A stretch of 64,000 bases of DNA, from positions 157,101 to 221,100 of the forward strand of contig NZ_JADBEL010000001.1 in NCBI RefSeq assembly GCF_014873855.1. The letters run 5' to 3'. Source of the DNA: Sporosarcina limicola. Its GTDB lineage: Bacteria; Bacillota; Bacilli; Bacillales_A; Planococcaceae. The notes under the pieces were generated by a model. That model made no database searches and was not told the DNA's origin. It saw only the letters and a program-made list of their open reading frames with translations. Shown one piece after another: positions 53,491 through 62,276 of this stretch (position 1 is the stretch's first letter; each line of letters starts with the position of its first letter). Both the position numbers and the translations under genes were made by a program.

Positions 53491-55167
53491 CTATTCTATT
53501 GTGATATTTGTCAAGTCTTTCACTGGCAGGAACAGTTCCCCCGTTTCTAAATAGGTCATGGCCAATTTATCGCCTTCCTGTACATACACAGCAAGCGGCA
53601 CAACTTCTGTTGAAACGATGTAGCTTCGCCCATCTTCGGCGAGAATTGAGACTAGTGTAAAGTCGCCCACGCGTTCTTTGAATACACGTTTGACAGTCAC
53701 AGCCGCCTTCGCCTCTTCTGCACTCGAACTACCCTCAACTGTACTTCCGCCACGTTGCAATGCGGTTTTGTATAATTTCAGTGCATCATTCGGGGAGTTC
53801 CCGTATACCGATATTTCCGGATTCGCAGCGGATACAATGAAGTAATTTTGCAGGAATCCATTTGAATCGAGCACCGGTGTCAGCCAACTTGCTTCACCGT
53901 AGAAATTATAGAGTACCGGCATTTCTCCGGACCATTTCTTTTCGATGAATTTCTTTTCAATAATTTGAAGCGCCCCTTGCGAATCCATATAGGACTCTTC
54001 CAGATTGCCTGTGTAATACGTTGCTTCCCCTGTTCGACCATCCGTCAGTGCATAGCCGAGCATCGAGTCAACGCCTTCTTTCGGACTAGTGAAGTCAGTA
54101 AAGTAATACATATGTCCGTTTTCGTCGAAGATCGGACTGACATTCGATTCCGTTCCTTCATCGGATGGTAATTTCACATCTCTTTTCCCGACAACTGAAT
54201 TCCAAAAACCGTGAATATAGTTACCGAAATAACTGTTTTGAAGGCTAACCGCTTCAGGAGAAACGGCTCCGTCGATGAATTCAGGCACATCCGCAAGTGC
54301 ATATTTCTCCACTGCGCCTGTTTCTGGATTGACCATTACAATCCCTTTTACATCAAAACCGTTACGCGCGGTGATGAAGTTCCCGTATGACCGAATATAA
54401 TGAGGTTTTCCCTCATCGTCGATTTCAAGTTGGACATCACCGTAGAAAATAAGGTTCGGCATTTCCATACGCATATGACGCTCCACTTGTTTATGGAAAA
54501 ACGATGATGGCGTATAAGCCATTTCTGTCTTCACGAATTTGGGGTTATCCGACGAATCGGTTGCACTCATTGTGAAATAACCCGGTGTTGTTTTTCCGTT
54601 AAACCATTTGAAGAATCCAGAGAACTCAACCGGCGCGATATAAACGAATTTGCCGTCTACTTTTTGAATCTGTAAATTGCCAAGTTCGTAATAACTCGTA
54701 TCTGGTACTTGTCCGAAAGCCTTCTTCATCTTATTGCGCACAAATTTCGGAGCTACACTTGCAGGTGTTTTTGTTTCATCAAACGCTTTGATTTCCACTT
54801 GCTGGTCCATTTCGACCACCTTGTATTTTTTGTTGGCGTTGAATAGCGGTGCACTAAGGACGTATGCCCCGATGATGAGTGCCCCCAGGAATAAAATCAT
54901 CTTGACATTACGGTCTTTCCCTCCTGATACAAGCACGCCTAAAAGCGTAACAATAAGTAGGAGAACCCATAACGAAGTCCAGTTCCGGTCCATATTGGTT
55001 ACATAATAAAATCCGAATATCATAATCGCGAACACGACTGCAGTAGTTGCTATCGCCGCCCATCGGTTAAACGACAATTTCGCTTCTTTATCCCCGGTTG
55101 TGAACGGGACAATAATCACACTGGCTACTAGCCCAACGATGATTGAAAAAATAATTAGGTTGATCAT
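53491..55167 (-). CDS. Large membrane-anchored protein of unknown function
   Basis: Not recognised with confidence. The 558-residue product from the ATG at 55167 (MINLIIFSIIVGLVASVIIV) has four membrane helices within the first 110 residues. A long, charged, probably extracytoplasmic part of about 440 residues follows. That part has repeated short beta-type segments such as FVYIAPVEFSGFFKWFNG and HMYYFTDFTSPKEG, and an alanine/glutamate linker near 490 (SSSAEEAKAAV). An upstream TTG start (55230) would lie over promoter-like sequence. The gene stands alone, closed by a shared terminator. Confidence 0.75.
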   Translation of the reverse strand: MINLIIFSIIVGLVASVIIVPFTTGDKEAKLSFNRWAAIATTAVVFAIMIFGFYYVTNMDRNWTSLWVLLLIVTLLGVLVSGGKDRNVKMILFLGALIIGAYVLSAPLFNANKKYKVVEMDQQVEIKAFDETKTPASVAPKFVRNKMKKAFGQVPDTSYYELGNLQIQKVDGKFVYIAPVEFSGFFKWFNGKTTPGYFTMSATDSSDNPKFVKTEMAYTPSSFFHKQVERHMRMEMPNLIFYGDVQLEIDDEGKPHYIRSYGNFITARNGFDVKGIVMVNPETGAVEKYALADVPEFIDGAVSPEAVSLQNSYFGNYIHGFWNSVVGKRDVKLPSDEGTESNVSPIFDENGHMYYFTDFTSPKEGVDSMLGYALTDGRTGEATYYTGNLEESYMDSQGALQIIEKKFIEKKWSGEMPVLYNFYGEASWLTPVLDSNGFLQNYFIVSAANPEISVYGNSPNDALKLYKTALQRGGSTVEGSSSAEEAKAAVTVKRVFKERVGDFTLVSILAEDGRSYIVSTEVVPLAVYVQEGDKLAMTYLETGELFLPVKDLTNITIE

Positions 55168-55253
55168 CCGAAACACTCTTTTCTGTTTTGAAGATTTTTT
55201 TGCTATCTTATTATACGGATATACCGTCAAATCGTTTCGTTTTTTTGAAAAAT

Positions 55254-55292
55254 AAAAAATGGACTTCCCATTCTTGCTGGGTAGTCCCTTTT
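55254..55292 (-). terminator. Terminator after bioB
   Basis: GGGACTACCCA and TGGGAAGTCC form an imperfect 10-bp stem followed by a U run on the bioB side (55260-55254). Confidence 0.85.
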
Positions 55293-55297
55293 TTCAT

Positions 55298-56302
55298 TCA
55301 TACGGAAACGGGTTCTTTTTCTAAAGGTGCAAGGTCAATCTCGAAACCTAGATCTTCTAACATCTGACGGTCACGATCGGTTTCCTGGCCAGATGTCGTC
55401 AAATAATCTCCGATGAAAATCGAATTTGCGGGATATAAGCCGAACGGTTGGAGGCTACGCAAGTTCACTTCACGACCACCGGAAATCCTAATTTCCTTGG
55501 TCGGATTGATGAATCTGAACAAGCAAAGCACTTTCAAGCAATAACGCGGCGTCAATTCGTCCGTTCCGCCAAGCGGTGTCCCATCCACCGCATGCAGAAA
55601 GTTCACGGGAATCGAATCCGCATCCATCGCATAAAGACTTCTCGCCATTGCGACGACGTCTTCCATCGTTTCGCGCATCCCAATAATAACGCCCGAGCAT
55701 GGTGAAATGCCTGCCTTTTTCGCAAGTTCAACCGTATTCACACGGTCATCGTATGTATGCGATGTCGTGATGCTTTCATGATGGGCAGCCGATGTGTTGA
55801 TGTTGTGATTGTATCGATCGACGCCCGCTTCCTTCAATCGTTTCGCTTGGTCCGGCTTCAAAAGTCCAAGACAGGCACAAACAGTCATATGTTCATGCTT
55901 CGACTTGATGGCTTTTACAGAATCGATGACGATTTCGAGTTCACGATTCACAGGACCACGGCCACTTGCAACGATGCAATACGTTCCTGCATTCAACTCC
56001 ACTGCCCGTTCTGCTCCTGCAACAATTTCTTCACGTTTCATCATAGAATACTTTTCGATTGGGGCTGTTGATATGATTGATTGTGCGCAGTACCCGCAAT
56101 TTTCCGGACATAAACCCGATTTTGTGTTCATGATCATATTGAGTTTTACTTTATTTCCATAATAGTGTTTACGGATCGTGTACGACGCATGAAGTAATGG
56201 CAGTAAATCCTCATCAGGGCTGTCCAAAATGGAGAGCGCCTCGTCGTCCGTCAACGTATAGCCGGTCAGTACTTGTCCTGCCAAGTTGTCATACTTCGTC
56301 AT
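55298..56302 (-). CDS. bioB: Biotin synthase
   Basis: Radical SAM enzyme converting dethiobiotin to biotin. The 334-residue protein has the iron-sulfur motif CPENCGYC (Cys65, Cys69, Cys72) and the second-cluster region with YNHNINTSAAHH and RISGGREVNLRSLQ. It starts two bases after the bioY stop, so both are on one transcript behind the BirA-like operator. No other biotin biosynthesis genes are in the window, so dethiobiotin may be imported or made elsewhere. Confidence 0.97.
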   Translation of the reverse strand: MTKYDNLAGQVLTGYTLTDDEALSILDSPDEDLLPLLHASYTIRKHYYGNKVKLNMIMNTKSGLCPENCGYCAQSIISTAPIEKYSMMKREEIVAGAERAVELNAGTYCIVASGRGPVNRELEIVIDSVKAIKSKHEHMTVCACLGLLKPDQAKRLKEAGVDRYNHNINTSAAHHESITTSHTYDDRVNTVELAKKAGISPCSGVIIGMRETMEDVVAMARSLYAMDADSIPVNFLHAVDGTPLGGTDELTPRYCLKVLCLFRFINPTKEIRISGGREVNLRSLQPFGLYPANSIFIGDYLTTSGQETDRDRQMLEDLGFEIDLAPLEKEPVSV

Positions 56303-56304
56303 AT

Positions 56305-56895
56305 TTAGCGCCTCACTTTCAATACTTTATGCATTCGATGTCCAAAGATTCCCGCAAGTACGGCTAGGATGATGTCTTTTGGAAGTGGTGGTAACATCCA
56401 AATCCATGCAACTTTATAGCTGAATGCATCCGGAGCAGCTGCCCACATTTTATAAGCAAAGTACATCCAATTCGTACCAATCAAATAATTTGCTACCATC
56501 GCAACGAGTGCCGCAATAATATAACCATGTAACTTGCCATTTTTCTCTACAATTTTCCCGGCAATATATGCAGTTAAGATGAATGAAACGACAAATCCGA
56601 AATTCGGACTGATGATTGAGCCAAAACCACCGCTAAACTTTGCGAATACGGGCGCACCCACTAGCCCGATAAACATGTAAACGGTCATCGAAATTGCACC
56701 TAACCGGCTTCCTAGAAATAATCCCGCTAGAATCGCGAAAAACGTTTGTAGTGTAATCGGTACGCCACCAACGACCAGAAACGGTGCGAATGCTGTAATG
56801 TTTGCTCCAATCATCATGAGCGAGGCAAACATCGCGCTATAGACAAGACTTAATGGACTCATTCTACTTTTCGTTTTTACTATAGCTGTTGTCAT
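56305..56895 (-). CDS. bioY: Biotin transporter BioY
   Basis: Substrate-binding membrane subunit of the biotin ECF transporter, which may work with the EcfAAT module whose first gene begins this window. The 196 residues have about six helices and the BioY motif region GGVPITLQTFFAILAGLFLG. Start ATG at 56895 behind AGGAGG. First gene of bioY-bioB. Confidence 0.95.
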   Translation of the reverse strand: MTTAIVKTKSRMSPLSLVYSAMFASLMMIGANITAFAPFLVVGGVPITLQTFFAILAGLFLGSRLGAISMTVYMFIGLVGAPVFAKFSGGFGSIISPNFGFVVSFILTAYIAGKIVEKNGKLHGYIIAALVAMVANYLIGTNWMYFAYKMWAAAPDAFSYKVAWIWMLPPLPKDIILAVLAGIFGHRMHKVLKVRR

Positions 56896-56928
56896 GTCAT
56901 GCCCTCCTGCTTTTACGTTATCTTCTTT

Positions 56929-56957
56929 AGATTAAAAGATAACCCATAATGTGTCAA
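56929..56957 (-). promoter_or_regulatory. bioY-bioB promoter
   Basis: -35 TTGACA (56952-56957), 17-nt spacer, -10 TAATCT (56929-56934). The -35 is embedded in one arm of the BirA-like operator. Confidence 0.75.
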
Positions 56958-56979
56958 CCATTTTAAATTATTCGTTAAC
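56953..56979 (-). promoter_or_regulatory. BirA-like biotin operator
   Basis: GTTAAC and GGTTGAC are separated by 14 nt on the minus strand, close to the Firmicute BirA pattern GTTAACC-N14/15-GGTTAAC. It overlaps the -35 box, so biotin-loaded BirA would block polymerase. Confidence 0.75.
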
Positions 56980-57002
56980 GTAAATTAAATAAGGAGTAAA
57001 AA

Positions 57003-57038
57003 AAGAGATCGATAGCATAATCGCCATCGATCTCTTTT
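57003..57038. terminator. Terminator downstream of the small membrane protein gene
   Basis: AGAGATCGAT and ATCGATCTCT form a 10-bp stem with A and U tails on both sides. Confidence 0.85.
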
Positions 57039-57040
57039 TA

Positions 57041-57223
57041 TTATTTTTTGCTTTCATTTTTCGGGAAAAGGAAAAATGAAATGATCCCACTCAAAATGAC
57101 TGCACCAATCGTTATAAGGATACGAGATGTTTCTGGAACGTCTGAATAACTCTTCTCCAGTTTCATCCAACCGTATACACCAACGATGAGCATAACGGGA
57201 ATTATTAATTTGAAAGCTCTCAA
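57041..57223 (-). CDS. Small two-helix membrane protein, unknown
   Basis: Not assigned to a family. About 60 residues with two membrane segments (LIIPVMLIVGVYGW and ILITIGAVILSGIISFFLF) joined by a short charged loop and a lysine-rich tail. The TTG at 57223 gives correct spacing to AAGGG; a GTG at 57232 would overlap that site. It has its own terminator. Confidence 0.6.
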   Translation of the reverse strand: MRAFKLIIPVMLIVGVYGWMKLEKSYSDVPETSRILITIGAVILSGIISFFLFPKNESKK

Positions 57224-57243
57224 TAAATTCACCCTTAAACTAT

Positions 57244-57272
57244 ACTTATGATAGTTTTATTCTACCATAAGT
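57244..57272 (-). other. Hairpin after the CotD-like gene
   Basis: ACTTATGGTAG and CTATCATAAGT pair over 11 bp with one G-U around a short loop, directly before the ribosome-binding site of the next gene. No U run, so at best a weak terminator. Confidence 0.4.
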
Positions 57273-57277
57273 ACGTT

Positions 57278-57646
57278 TTAGAACCTCGGTCTACGGCCTG
57301 GAGGTCCAAATCCAGGTCCGGATTGACCAAACTGCGGGCCGTATCCACCCATTTGCGGACCGAAACCTGGCTGCGCTGGAAGTGTTTGACCTGGTACATT
57401 CCGTGTCGTTTCCGTATAGAAATGGCGTGGTACAATCACCGTATTTTGACGATTCACGTTCACGATTGGATGAATAACAGGTACTTCACGAGGAATAAAT
57501 TGGTCGTGACAACGATACTGCGTCGGGCAAACGATTGGCTGTATCATATTTGTTGGTTGCATCTGGTTCATCGGTTGCATTTGATTCATCGGTTGCATCA
57601 TACTTCCATGACAATTTCCATGACATTGTCCATGATGTTGCATCAT
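57278..57646 (-). CDS. CotD-like spore coat protein
   Basis: Probable inner-coat protein of the endospore. The 122-residue product has a histidine/methionine/cysteine-rich start (MMQHHGQCHGNCHGSMM), three tandem copies of (M)NQMQP, then IVCPTQYRCHDQFIPREVPV and HPIVNVNRQNTVIVPRHFY, which match the CotD core. The tail is glycine/proline/phenylalanine-rich (GFGPQMGGYGPQFGQ). The start at 57646 follows GGAGGTGAG. Confidence 0.8.
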   Translation of the reverse strand: MMQHHGQCHGNCHGSMMQPMNQMQPMNQMQPTNMIQPIVCPTQYRCHDQFIPREVPVIHPIVNVNRQNTVIVPRHFYTETTRNVPGQTLPAQPGFGPQMGGYGPQFGQSGPGFGPPGRRPRF

Positions 57647-57785
57647 ACTCTCACCTCCTCTTTCTAGTAAATGTGAAAAGGAGGTGGACAAACGGGCGAG
57701 CGACTATGGGTTGTGTATTAAGTGAAAGTCTTTTATAACTAAACCGTAGGCTACCAAAGTTAAGCGAATGATTCCCAATCTTATT

Positions 57786-58931
57786 TTAATCGCTTTTAGC
57801 AAATGAATTTCTTCTCATTCTAAGTGCATATTTTAACGTGCGAACCATGTTTACTATGTGAAATGAAAAAGTAACGATGAATGCTGCGAAAATGATTTTA
57901 TTGAACAAACTCCAACTGCCAGTGCGATACATCGAGTAATTCAACGATAAAAAGAAGATGGCGACGGCTACCATTAACAAAAATATCCCCGTGGTCGACA
58001 ATAACACTTTTTGAACTTGGGCTTTCCTCTCGGACGAATCATACGTGAATCGCGGTTTTCCTTCGTCTTCTTCATATTGTTTCATCCATAGTGAATATTT
58101 CATAATGGAATAAGGCGATGTGAATTTTAACTGCCAGCCAGCACTTTTATGCACGTCATAATAAGTTGGTGATGCTTTAAATTGAAAATCGTAAATAAAC
58201 GAGGTACGTTTCGGTGCACCTTTTTCAAAAGTGAATCTCGTAACTGGTTTTCCAACACGGATAAGATGATTTCCCTCAGCGGCCATATCCGACAACCAGT
58301 TTTCAATTTGATCGGGTACATGCATCCAACCAAATTTCCATTTTACAAACGTCTTCCCTATTGGACTTAATTCATCAACTTCAGTGCTGAAAAACTTCCG
58401 TTCGAACGCACGTAGTTTCCGCGTTGCATGGATTGTAAGCCCAATGACAGTGATGCCTTGTAAAAAGTAAAGGATGGGTATAGACCAAAGGGGGCTTGAT
58501 TTGACATTTCCTTCAGCAGGACCCAAAGAAAACATCACCATTAACATAATTAGCACTATTGATAATTGGAACCCGTAAAGAATTGAAATACCGGTAAGCA
58601 CAGTGGAATGAAGTCGATTTCGCTTCAAGATGCCTTCGCGGGATGGATACGCATGAATTGCATCTGTCTCATTATTGATGAGTTGCCAGTTTCCCTCTGT
58701 CAATACCATTTCCCAACCAGACTCCTCCAGTTTTTGCGGCATTGTATGTTGATATTTATAGTAGACCCATTGATATTCGACTTCTGAACGAGCGCTTTCT
58801 TCGAATGAAAACATGCGTGTCAGCCGGTTCAAGCCCGTTACTCGTTTTCCTTCTGCTGCCATTTTCGATAGCCAACACTCCGTCTTCTCCACGTCATAAC
58901 TCCAGAATGGTTTCCATCTTTTCATTGTCAT
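57786..58931 (-). CDS. DUF2812-type membrane protein
   Basis: Belongs by eye to the DUF2812 family, of unknown role and usually encoded beside a PadR regulator. The 381 residues contain two similar soluble modules, each beginning with an aromatic-rich stretch about partner and self (KPFWSYDVEKTECWLSKMAA and GWMHVPDQIENWLSDMAAEG). Each module is followed by two membrane helices (about 112-135 and 150-168; 305-330 and 340-362). The ATG overlaps the padR stop by four bases. Confidence 0.8.
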   Translation of the reverse strand: MTMKRWKPFWSYDVEKTECWLSKMAAEGKRVTGLNRLTRMFSFEESARSEVEYQWVYYKYQHTMPQKLEESGWEMVLTEGNWQLINNETDAIHAYPSREGILKRNRLHSTVLTGISILYGFQLSIVLIMLMVMFSLGPAEGNVKSSPLWSIPILYFLQGITVIGLTIHATRKLRAFERKFFSTEVDELSPIGKTFVKWKFGWMHVPDQIENWLSDMAAEGNHLIRVGKPVTRFTFEKGAPKRTSFIYDFQFKASPTYYDVHKSAGWQLKFTSPYSIMKYSLWMKQYEEDEGKPRFTYDSSERKAQVQKVLLSTTGIFLLMVAVAIFFLSLNYSMYRTGSWSLFNKIIFAAFIVTFSFHIVNMVRTLKYALRMRRNSFAKSD

Positions 58932-59257
58932 TGAAATTCCCCCTCATGCTTCAACGCGTTGGTGTGCAACTCTTTTAGCCGTCCCATTTCATGCCGCATA
59001 AGCGCTTTCCCCGTATCCGTAATTTCATAGATTGTTTTCCGTTTCTCATCCGCATAGACGGTGATAATTCCATCACGTTGCATCTTCGTTAGCGTACCGT
59101 AAATCGTACCAGAGCCGAGTACAAGTCGCCCTTCTGTTAGTTCTTCAACGTGTTTAATGATGCCATAGCCATGACGTGGTTCTGTTAATGACAGCAAAAT
59201 ATAAAACGCCGTCTCCGTCATCGGGCTATAGGATTTAAGGACTTTCTCTATGTTCAA
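58928..59257 (-). CDS. PadR-family transcriptional regulator
   Basis: Small winged-helix repressor of 109 residues with the PadR core TETAFYILLSLTEPRHGYGI and GSGTIYGTLTKMQRDG. The start is TTG at 59257 behind GGATGTGAT. It is co-transcribed with the DUF2812 gene and probably represses both through the operator at 59286-59322. Confidence 0.9.
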   Translation of the reverse strand: MNIEKVLKSYSPMTETAFYILLSLTEPRHGYGIIKHVEELTEGRLVLGSGTIYGTLTKMQRDGIITVYADEKRKTIYEITDTGKALMRHEMGRLKELHTNALKHEGEFQ

Positions 59258-59285
59258 TCGGAATCACATCCGTTCTTCATATCCA

Positions 59286-59322
59286 CTATGTCGCATCTTG
59301 ACTATATCGCAATGTGACATAG
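59286..59322 (-). promoter_or_regulatory. Probable PadR operator
   Basis: Inverted arms CTATGTCACAT and ATGCGACATAG (one mismatch in 11 bp) are separated by 15 nt and cover the space between -35 TTGACT (59325-59330) and -10 TATAGT (59301-59306, 18-nt spacer). The ATGT/ACAT arms are typical of PadR sites. Confidence 0.75.
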
Positions 59323-59344
59323 TTAGTCAATCCAGTTTTCAATT

Positions 59345-59374
59345 AAAAAAAGAGCGCCCGCTATGGACGACTCT
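59345..59374 (-). terminator. Terminator downstream of the 56-residue gene
   Basis: AGAGTCGTCC and GGGCGCTCT form a mostly GC stem with one bulge, followed by seven U. It shields the padR promoter from upstream transcription. Confidence 0.75.
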
Positions 59375-59424
59375 GTAATGGGTATCTATAAAGGAGAAAC
59401 CCCCCACTCTTTAGTAAGGGTTTG

Positions 59425-59595
59425 TTACTGGTAATATCGCGGCAGTTGTTCTTCATCGTAGCCTAGCGGTTCTTGACTGCTACTCTCCGGCTGGTCATAA
59501 ATCGGACCCCCTTCGCCAATCATTTTCAATGCGGCGATGAAGTCTTTGTTTTGTCTACGTTCCATCTCAACTGGGTCAATAGGCAAGCGTTCCAT
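59425..59595 (-). CDS. Small hypothetical protein
   Basis: Not recognised. The 56-residue product begins MERLPIDPVEMERRQNKDFI and ends in an acidic, proline/tyrosine-rich tail (GYDEEQLPRYYQ). It has no membrane segment. The start at 59595 is preceded by AAGGAGGAGG, a strong ribosome-binding site that supports real translation. Confidence 0.65.
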   Translation of the reverse strand: MERLPIDPVEMERRQNKDFIAALKMIGEGGPIYDQPESSSQEPLGYDEEQLPRYYQ

Positions 59596-59752
59596 AACAA
59601 TCCTCCTCCTTACCATTTTTACCGTGGCAAAATGCAGTGGAAAACAGCAATCCTGAACGATGCAACATGTTTTTCTCACTACTAGTATACTATGTTTTCT
59701 GTCATTTGTACAGATTTGTGTCCCTTATCGTTTGATATTTTCCACGATAGGT

Positions 59753-59758
59753 TATACT
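59753..59758 (+). promoter_or_regulatory. Possible promoter of the DCC-family gene
   Basis: TATACT is a good -10, but TTGATA (59732-59737) lies only 15 nt upstream, so the -35 is doubtful. Confidence 0.4.
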
Positions 59759-59799
59759 AATGAAGAGACGTGCAAAATCCGATTATAGGAGGACGTGCT

Positions 59800-60192
59800 A
59801 TGAAACGTATTGTTTTATTCGACGGCGAATGCAATTTCTGTAATTCGAGTGTACAATTCATCATTAAACGTGATCCAGTTGCTCATTTCCTTTTCGCTTC
59901 ATTGCAAAGCGAGAAAGGGCAGGAGCTCACGAAGAAGTACAAGATTCCTGAAGATGTCGACAGCTTAGTCCTTATTGAAAACGGCAGAGCATATACAAAA
60001 TCCTCTGCCGCGCTTCGTATAGCCAAAAAATTGGATGGACTATGGCATCTGTTGTTTCCATTCATACTCGTACCGCGTAAAATTCGCGATGCCGGTTATG
60101 ATTATCTTGCTAAAAATAGATTTAAATGGTTTGGTAAGAAGGAAGTAGCTTGTATGTTGCCATCTCCTGATGAGAGAAAACGATTTATTTGA
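59800..60192 (+). CDS. DCC-family thiol-disulfide oxidoreductase-like protein (DUF393)
   Basis: Thioredoxin-like protein of unknown substrate. The 130 residues begin MKRIVLFDGECNFCNSSVQF, with the family motif DGXCXXC (Cys11, Cys14). The start at 59800 follows AGGAGGACG; an in-frame ATG ten codons earlier lies before this site. It stands alone on the plus strand. Confidence 0.88.
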   Translation: MKRIVLFDGECNFCNSSVQFIIKRDPVAHFLFASLQSEKGQELTKKYKIPEDVDSLVLIENGRAYTKSSAALRIAKKLDGLWHLLFPFILVPRKIRDAGYDYLAKNRFKWFGKKEVACMLPSPDERKRFI

Positions 60193-60195
60193 TTC

Positions 60196-60238
60196 AAAAG
60201 TAAAGACCTTCCAGATTCTCCGGAAGATCTTTACTTTT
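60196..60238. terminator. Bidirectional terminator
   Basis: AAAAGTAAAGACCTTCC and GGAAGATCTTTACTTTT form a long stem with one mismatch between the convergent DCC and DUF779 genes. Confidence 0.9.
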
Positions 60239-60240
60239 AT

Positions 60241-60597
60241 TCACACTTGTAATTGGCTGTTTTCATCCACTGTAAACGCGCGAGATCTTGTTAGGAAGCG
60301 CTTCCCTTCAACACCTTCAAGCGAAAACATACCGCCGCGTCCTTCGACGACGTCAATGATGAGCTGGGTGTGTTTCCAATAGTCGAACTGGTTTTTATGC
60401 ATGTAGAACGGCGCTTCCCCGATAGTTCCGAGTAGAACGTCCTGATCACCTACAATCAAGTCTCCATCCGGATAACACATCGGCGAAGAGCCATCGCAAC
60501 AACCACCAGACTGGTGAAACATGAGCGGGCCATGCTTGCCTTTTAGTAATTTAATGAGTTCAAGTGCAGCATTCGTTGCGATTACTCGTTCAACCAT
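60241..60597 (-). CDS. DUF779 protein associated with aldehyde dehydrogenase
   Basis: Small protein family regularly encoded next to acetaldehyde-type dehydrogenases; its activity is unknown. The 118 residues carry the conserved cysteine cluster FHQSGGCCDGSSPMCY (about 27-42) and RSRAFTV near the end. It follows the dehydrogenase by 31 nt on the same strand. Confidence 0.9.
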   Translation of the reverse strand: MVERVIATNAALELIKLLKGKHGPLMFHQSGGCCDGSSPMCYPDGDLIVGDQDVLLGTIGEAPFYMHKNQFDYWKHTQLIIDVVEGRGGMFSLEGVEGKRFLTRSRAFTVDENSQLQV

Positions 60598-60628
60598 CTA
60601 CACTCCCCCTCCTTTTTAAACTTCCTAA

Positions 60629-62170
60629 TCAAAAGAATCCTAGTTTGTCTTCACTATAACTAACCAGCATATTTTTCGTCTGTTGGTAATGGCTCAACAT
60701 CATTAGATGGTTTTCACGGCCGATACCTGACGCTTTATAACCGCCGAATGCAGAGTGTGCCGGATAAGCATGGTAACAGTTCGTCCAAACACGTCCTGCT
60801 TGGATACCGCGACCAAATCGATAAGCTGTATTCATATCACGTGTCCACACACCCGAACCTAGGCCATACAAAGTATCATTCGCAATTTCAAGTGCTTCTT
60901 CCTTCGTTTTAAACGTCGTAACGGAAAGAACAGGGCCAAAAATCTCTTCTTGGAAAATACGCATTTTATTGTTCCCTTTAAAGACAGTCGGTTGGACGTA
61001 GTAGCCACCTTCCAACTCACCCTCCAATTTGTTTTGCGCACCACCGGTTAAACATTCTGCGCCTTCCTGTTTCCCAATATCCAAGTACGACAGGATTTTC
61101 TCCATCTGTTCAGTAGAGGCTTGAGCACCCATCATAACCGTTGGATCCAGTGGGTTTCCGATTTTGATAGCCTTTACTCGCTCTAATGCCCGTTCCATGA
61201 ATTTATCGTAAATGGATTCCTGAATCAATGCACGAGAAGGACATGTGCACACTTCACCCTGATTCAGCGCAAACATGACAAAACCTTCAATCGCTTTATC
61301 GAAAAATGCGTCGTCTTCATCCATGACATCCTCAAAGAAGATATTCGGCGATTTCCCGCCCAGTTCAAGCGTTACAGGAATTGCATTCTGAGAAGCATAC
61401 TGCATGATAAGGCGCCCTGTCGTCGTTTCACCAGTGAATGCGATTTTTCCGATGCGGGAACTTGTTGCAAGCGGTTTTCCTGCTTCCAATCCGAAACCAT
61501 TCACAACGTTCAATACGCCAGCTGGCAATAAATCCTCAATCAACTCAACAAGTACCATAATGGAAGTCGGTGTCTGTTCAGCCGGTTTCAACACGACACA
61601 GTTTCCAGCCGCAAGTGCCGGTGCAAGTTTCCAAACAGCCATTAGAAGAGGGAAATTCCACGGAATAATTTGCCCGACAACCCCAATTGGCTCGTGGAAA
61701 TGGTACGCAACTGTATCGTTATCAATCTGGCTGACGCCACCCTCTTGCGCACGGATTGCCCCCGCGAAATAGCGGAAATGATCGATTGCGAGCGGCAAAT
61801 CCGCGTTCAACGTTTCACGGATTGCCTTCCCATTCTCCCACGTTTCCGCAACTGCCAACATCTCGAGATTTTGTTCCATACGATCTGCAATTTTCAATAA
61901 AATATTTGAGCGTTCAGTAACGGACGATTTTCCCCACGCATCTTTTGCCGCATGGGCCGCATCAAGTGCTAATTCAATATCTTCTGCTGATGAGCGTGCC
62001 ACCTCAGTAAAAGTTTTACCTGTCACTGGTGTCGGATTATCGAAATATTGACCATTAACCGGTGCTGTCCATTTCCCACCGATGAAATTCTCATAACGTT
62101 CCTTAAAATTCACTTTTGCGCCTTCTGTATTCGGAAATGCATAAACCAAACTTTCTACAGCTTGTACCAT
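60629..62170 (-). CDS. NAD-dependent aldehyde dehydrogenase (acetaldehyde type)
   Basis: Oxidises short aldehydes to acids. The 513-residue protein has [20 protein letters not shown], the catalytic glutamate region [15 protein letters not shown], and the nucleophile in [14 protein letters not shown]. The C-terminus is [20 protein letters not shown]. These features with the DUF779 partner place it near the AcoD/ExaC type. The start at 62170 follows GGGAGG. A cre-like site upstream suggests carbon catabolite control. Confidence 0.95.
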   Translation of the reverse strand: MVQAVESLVYAFPNTEGAKVNFKERYENFIGGKWTAPVNGQYFDNPTPVTGKTFTEVARSSAEDIELALDAAHAAKDAWGKSSVTERSNILLKIADRMEQNLEMLAVAETWENGKAIRETLNADLPLAIDHFRYFAGAIRAQEGGVSQIDNDTVAYHFHEPIGVVGQIIPWNFPLLMAVWKLAPALAAGNCVVLKPAEQTPTSIMVLVELIEDLLPAGVLNVVNGFGLEAGKPLATSSRIGKIAFTGETTTGRLIMQYASQNAIPVTLELGGKSPNIFFEDVMDEDDAFFDKAIEGFVMFALNQGEVCTCPSRALIQESIYDKFMERALERVKAIKIGNPLDPTVMMGAQASTEQMEKILSYLDIGKQEGAECLTGGAQNKLEGELEGGYYVQPTVFKGNNKMRIFQEEIFGPVLSVTTFKTKEEALEIANDTLYGLGSGVWTRDMNTAYRFGRGIQAGRVWTNCYHAYPAHSAFGGYKASGIGRENHLMMLSHYQQTKNMLVSYSEDKLGFF

Positions 62171-62262
62171 TGTCCATTCCTCCCGATTTGTCAGTTTCTT
62201 TGTGCATAGAAATTTCGCATGCAAGGATATAGTATGGCTCGGACTTCAAATGTATGCACAGG

Positions 62263-62276
62263 TGTATGCGCTTACA
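62263..62276 (-). promoter_or_regulatory. cre-like CcpA site upstream of the aldehyde dehydrogenase
   Basis: TGTAAGCGCATACA on the minus strand fits the cre consensus TGNAANCGNNNNCA at all fixed positions. It lies about 95 nt ahead of the gene, within the 449-nt gap to the protease gene. Confidence 0.6.

Noticed and set aside
55204..55230. Promoter TTGACG with TATAAT for the unknown membrane protein
   Set aside because: The spacing between the two is only 9 nt; the TATAAT may be used with another -35 but none is convincing.
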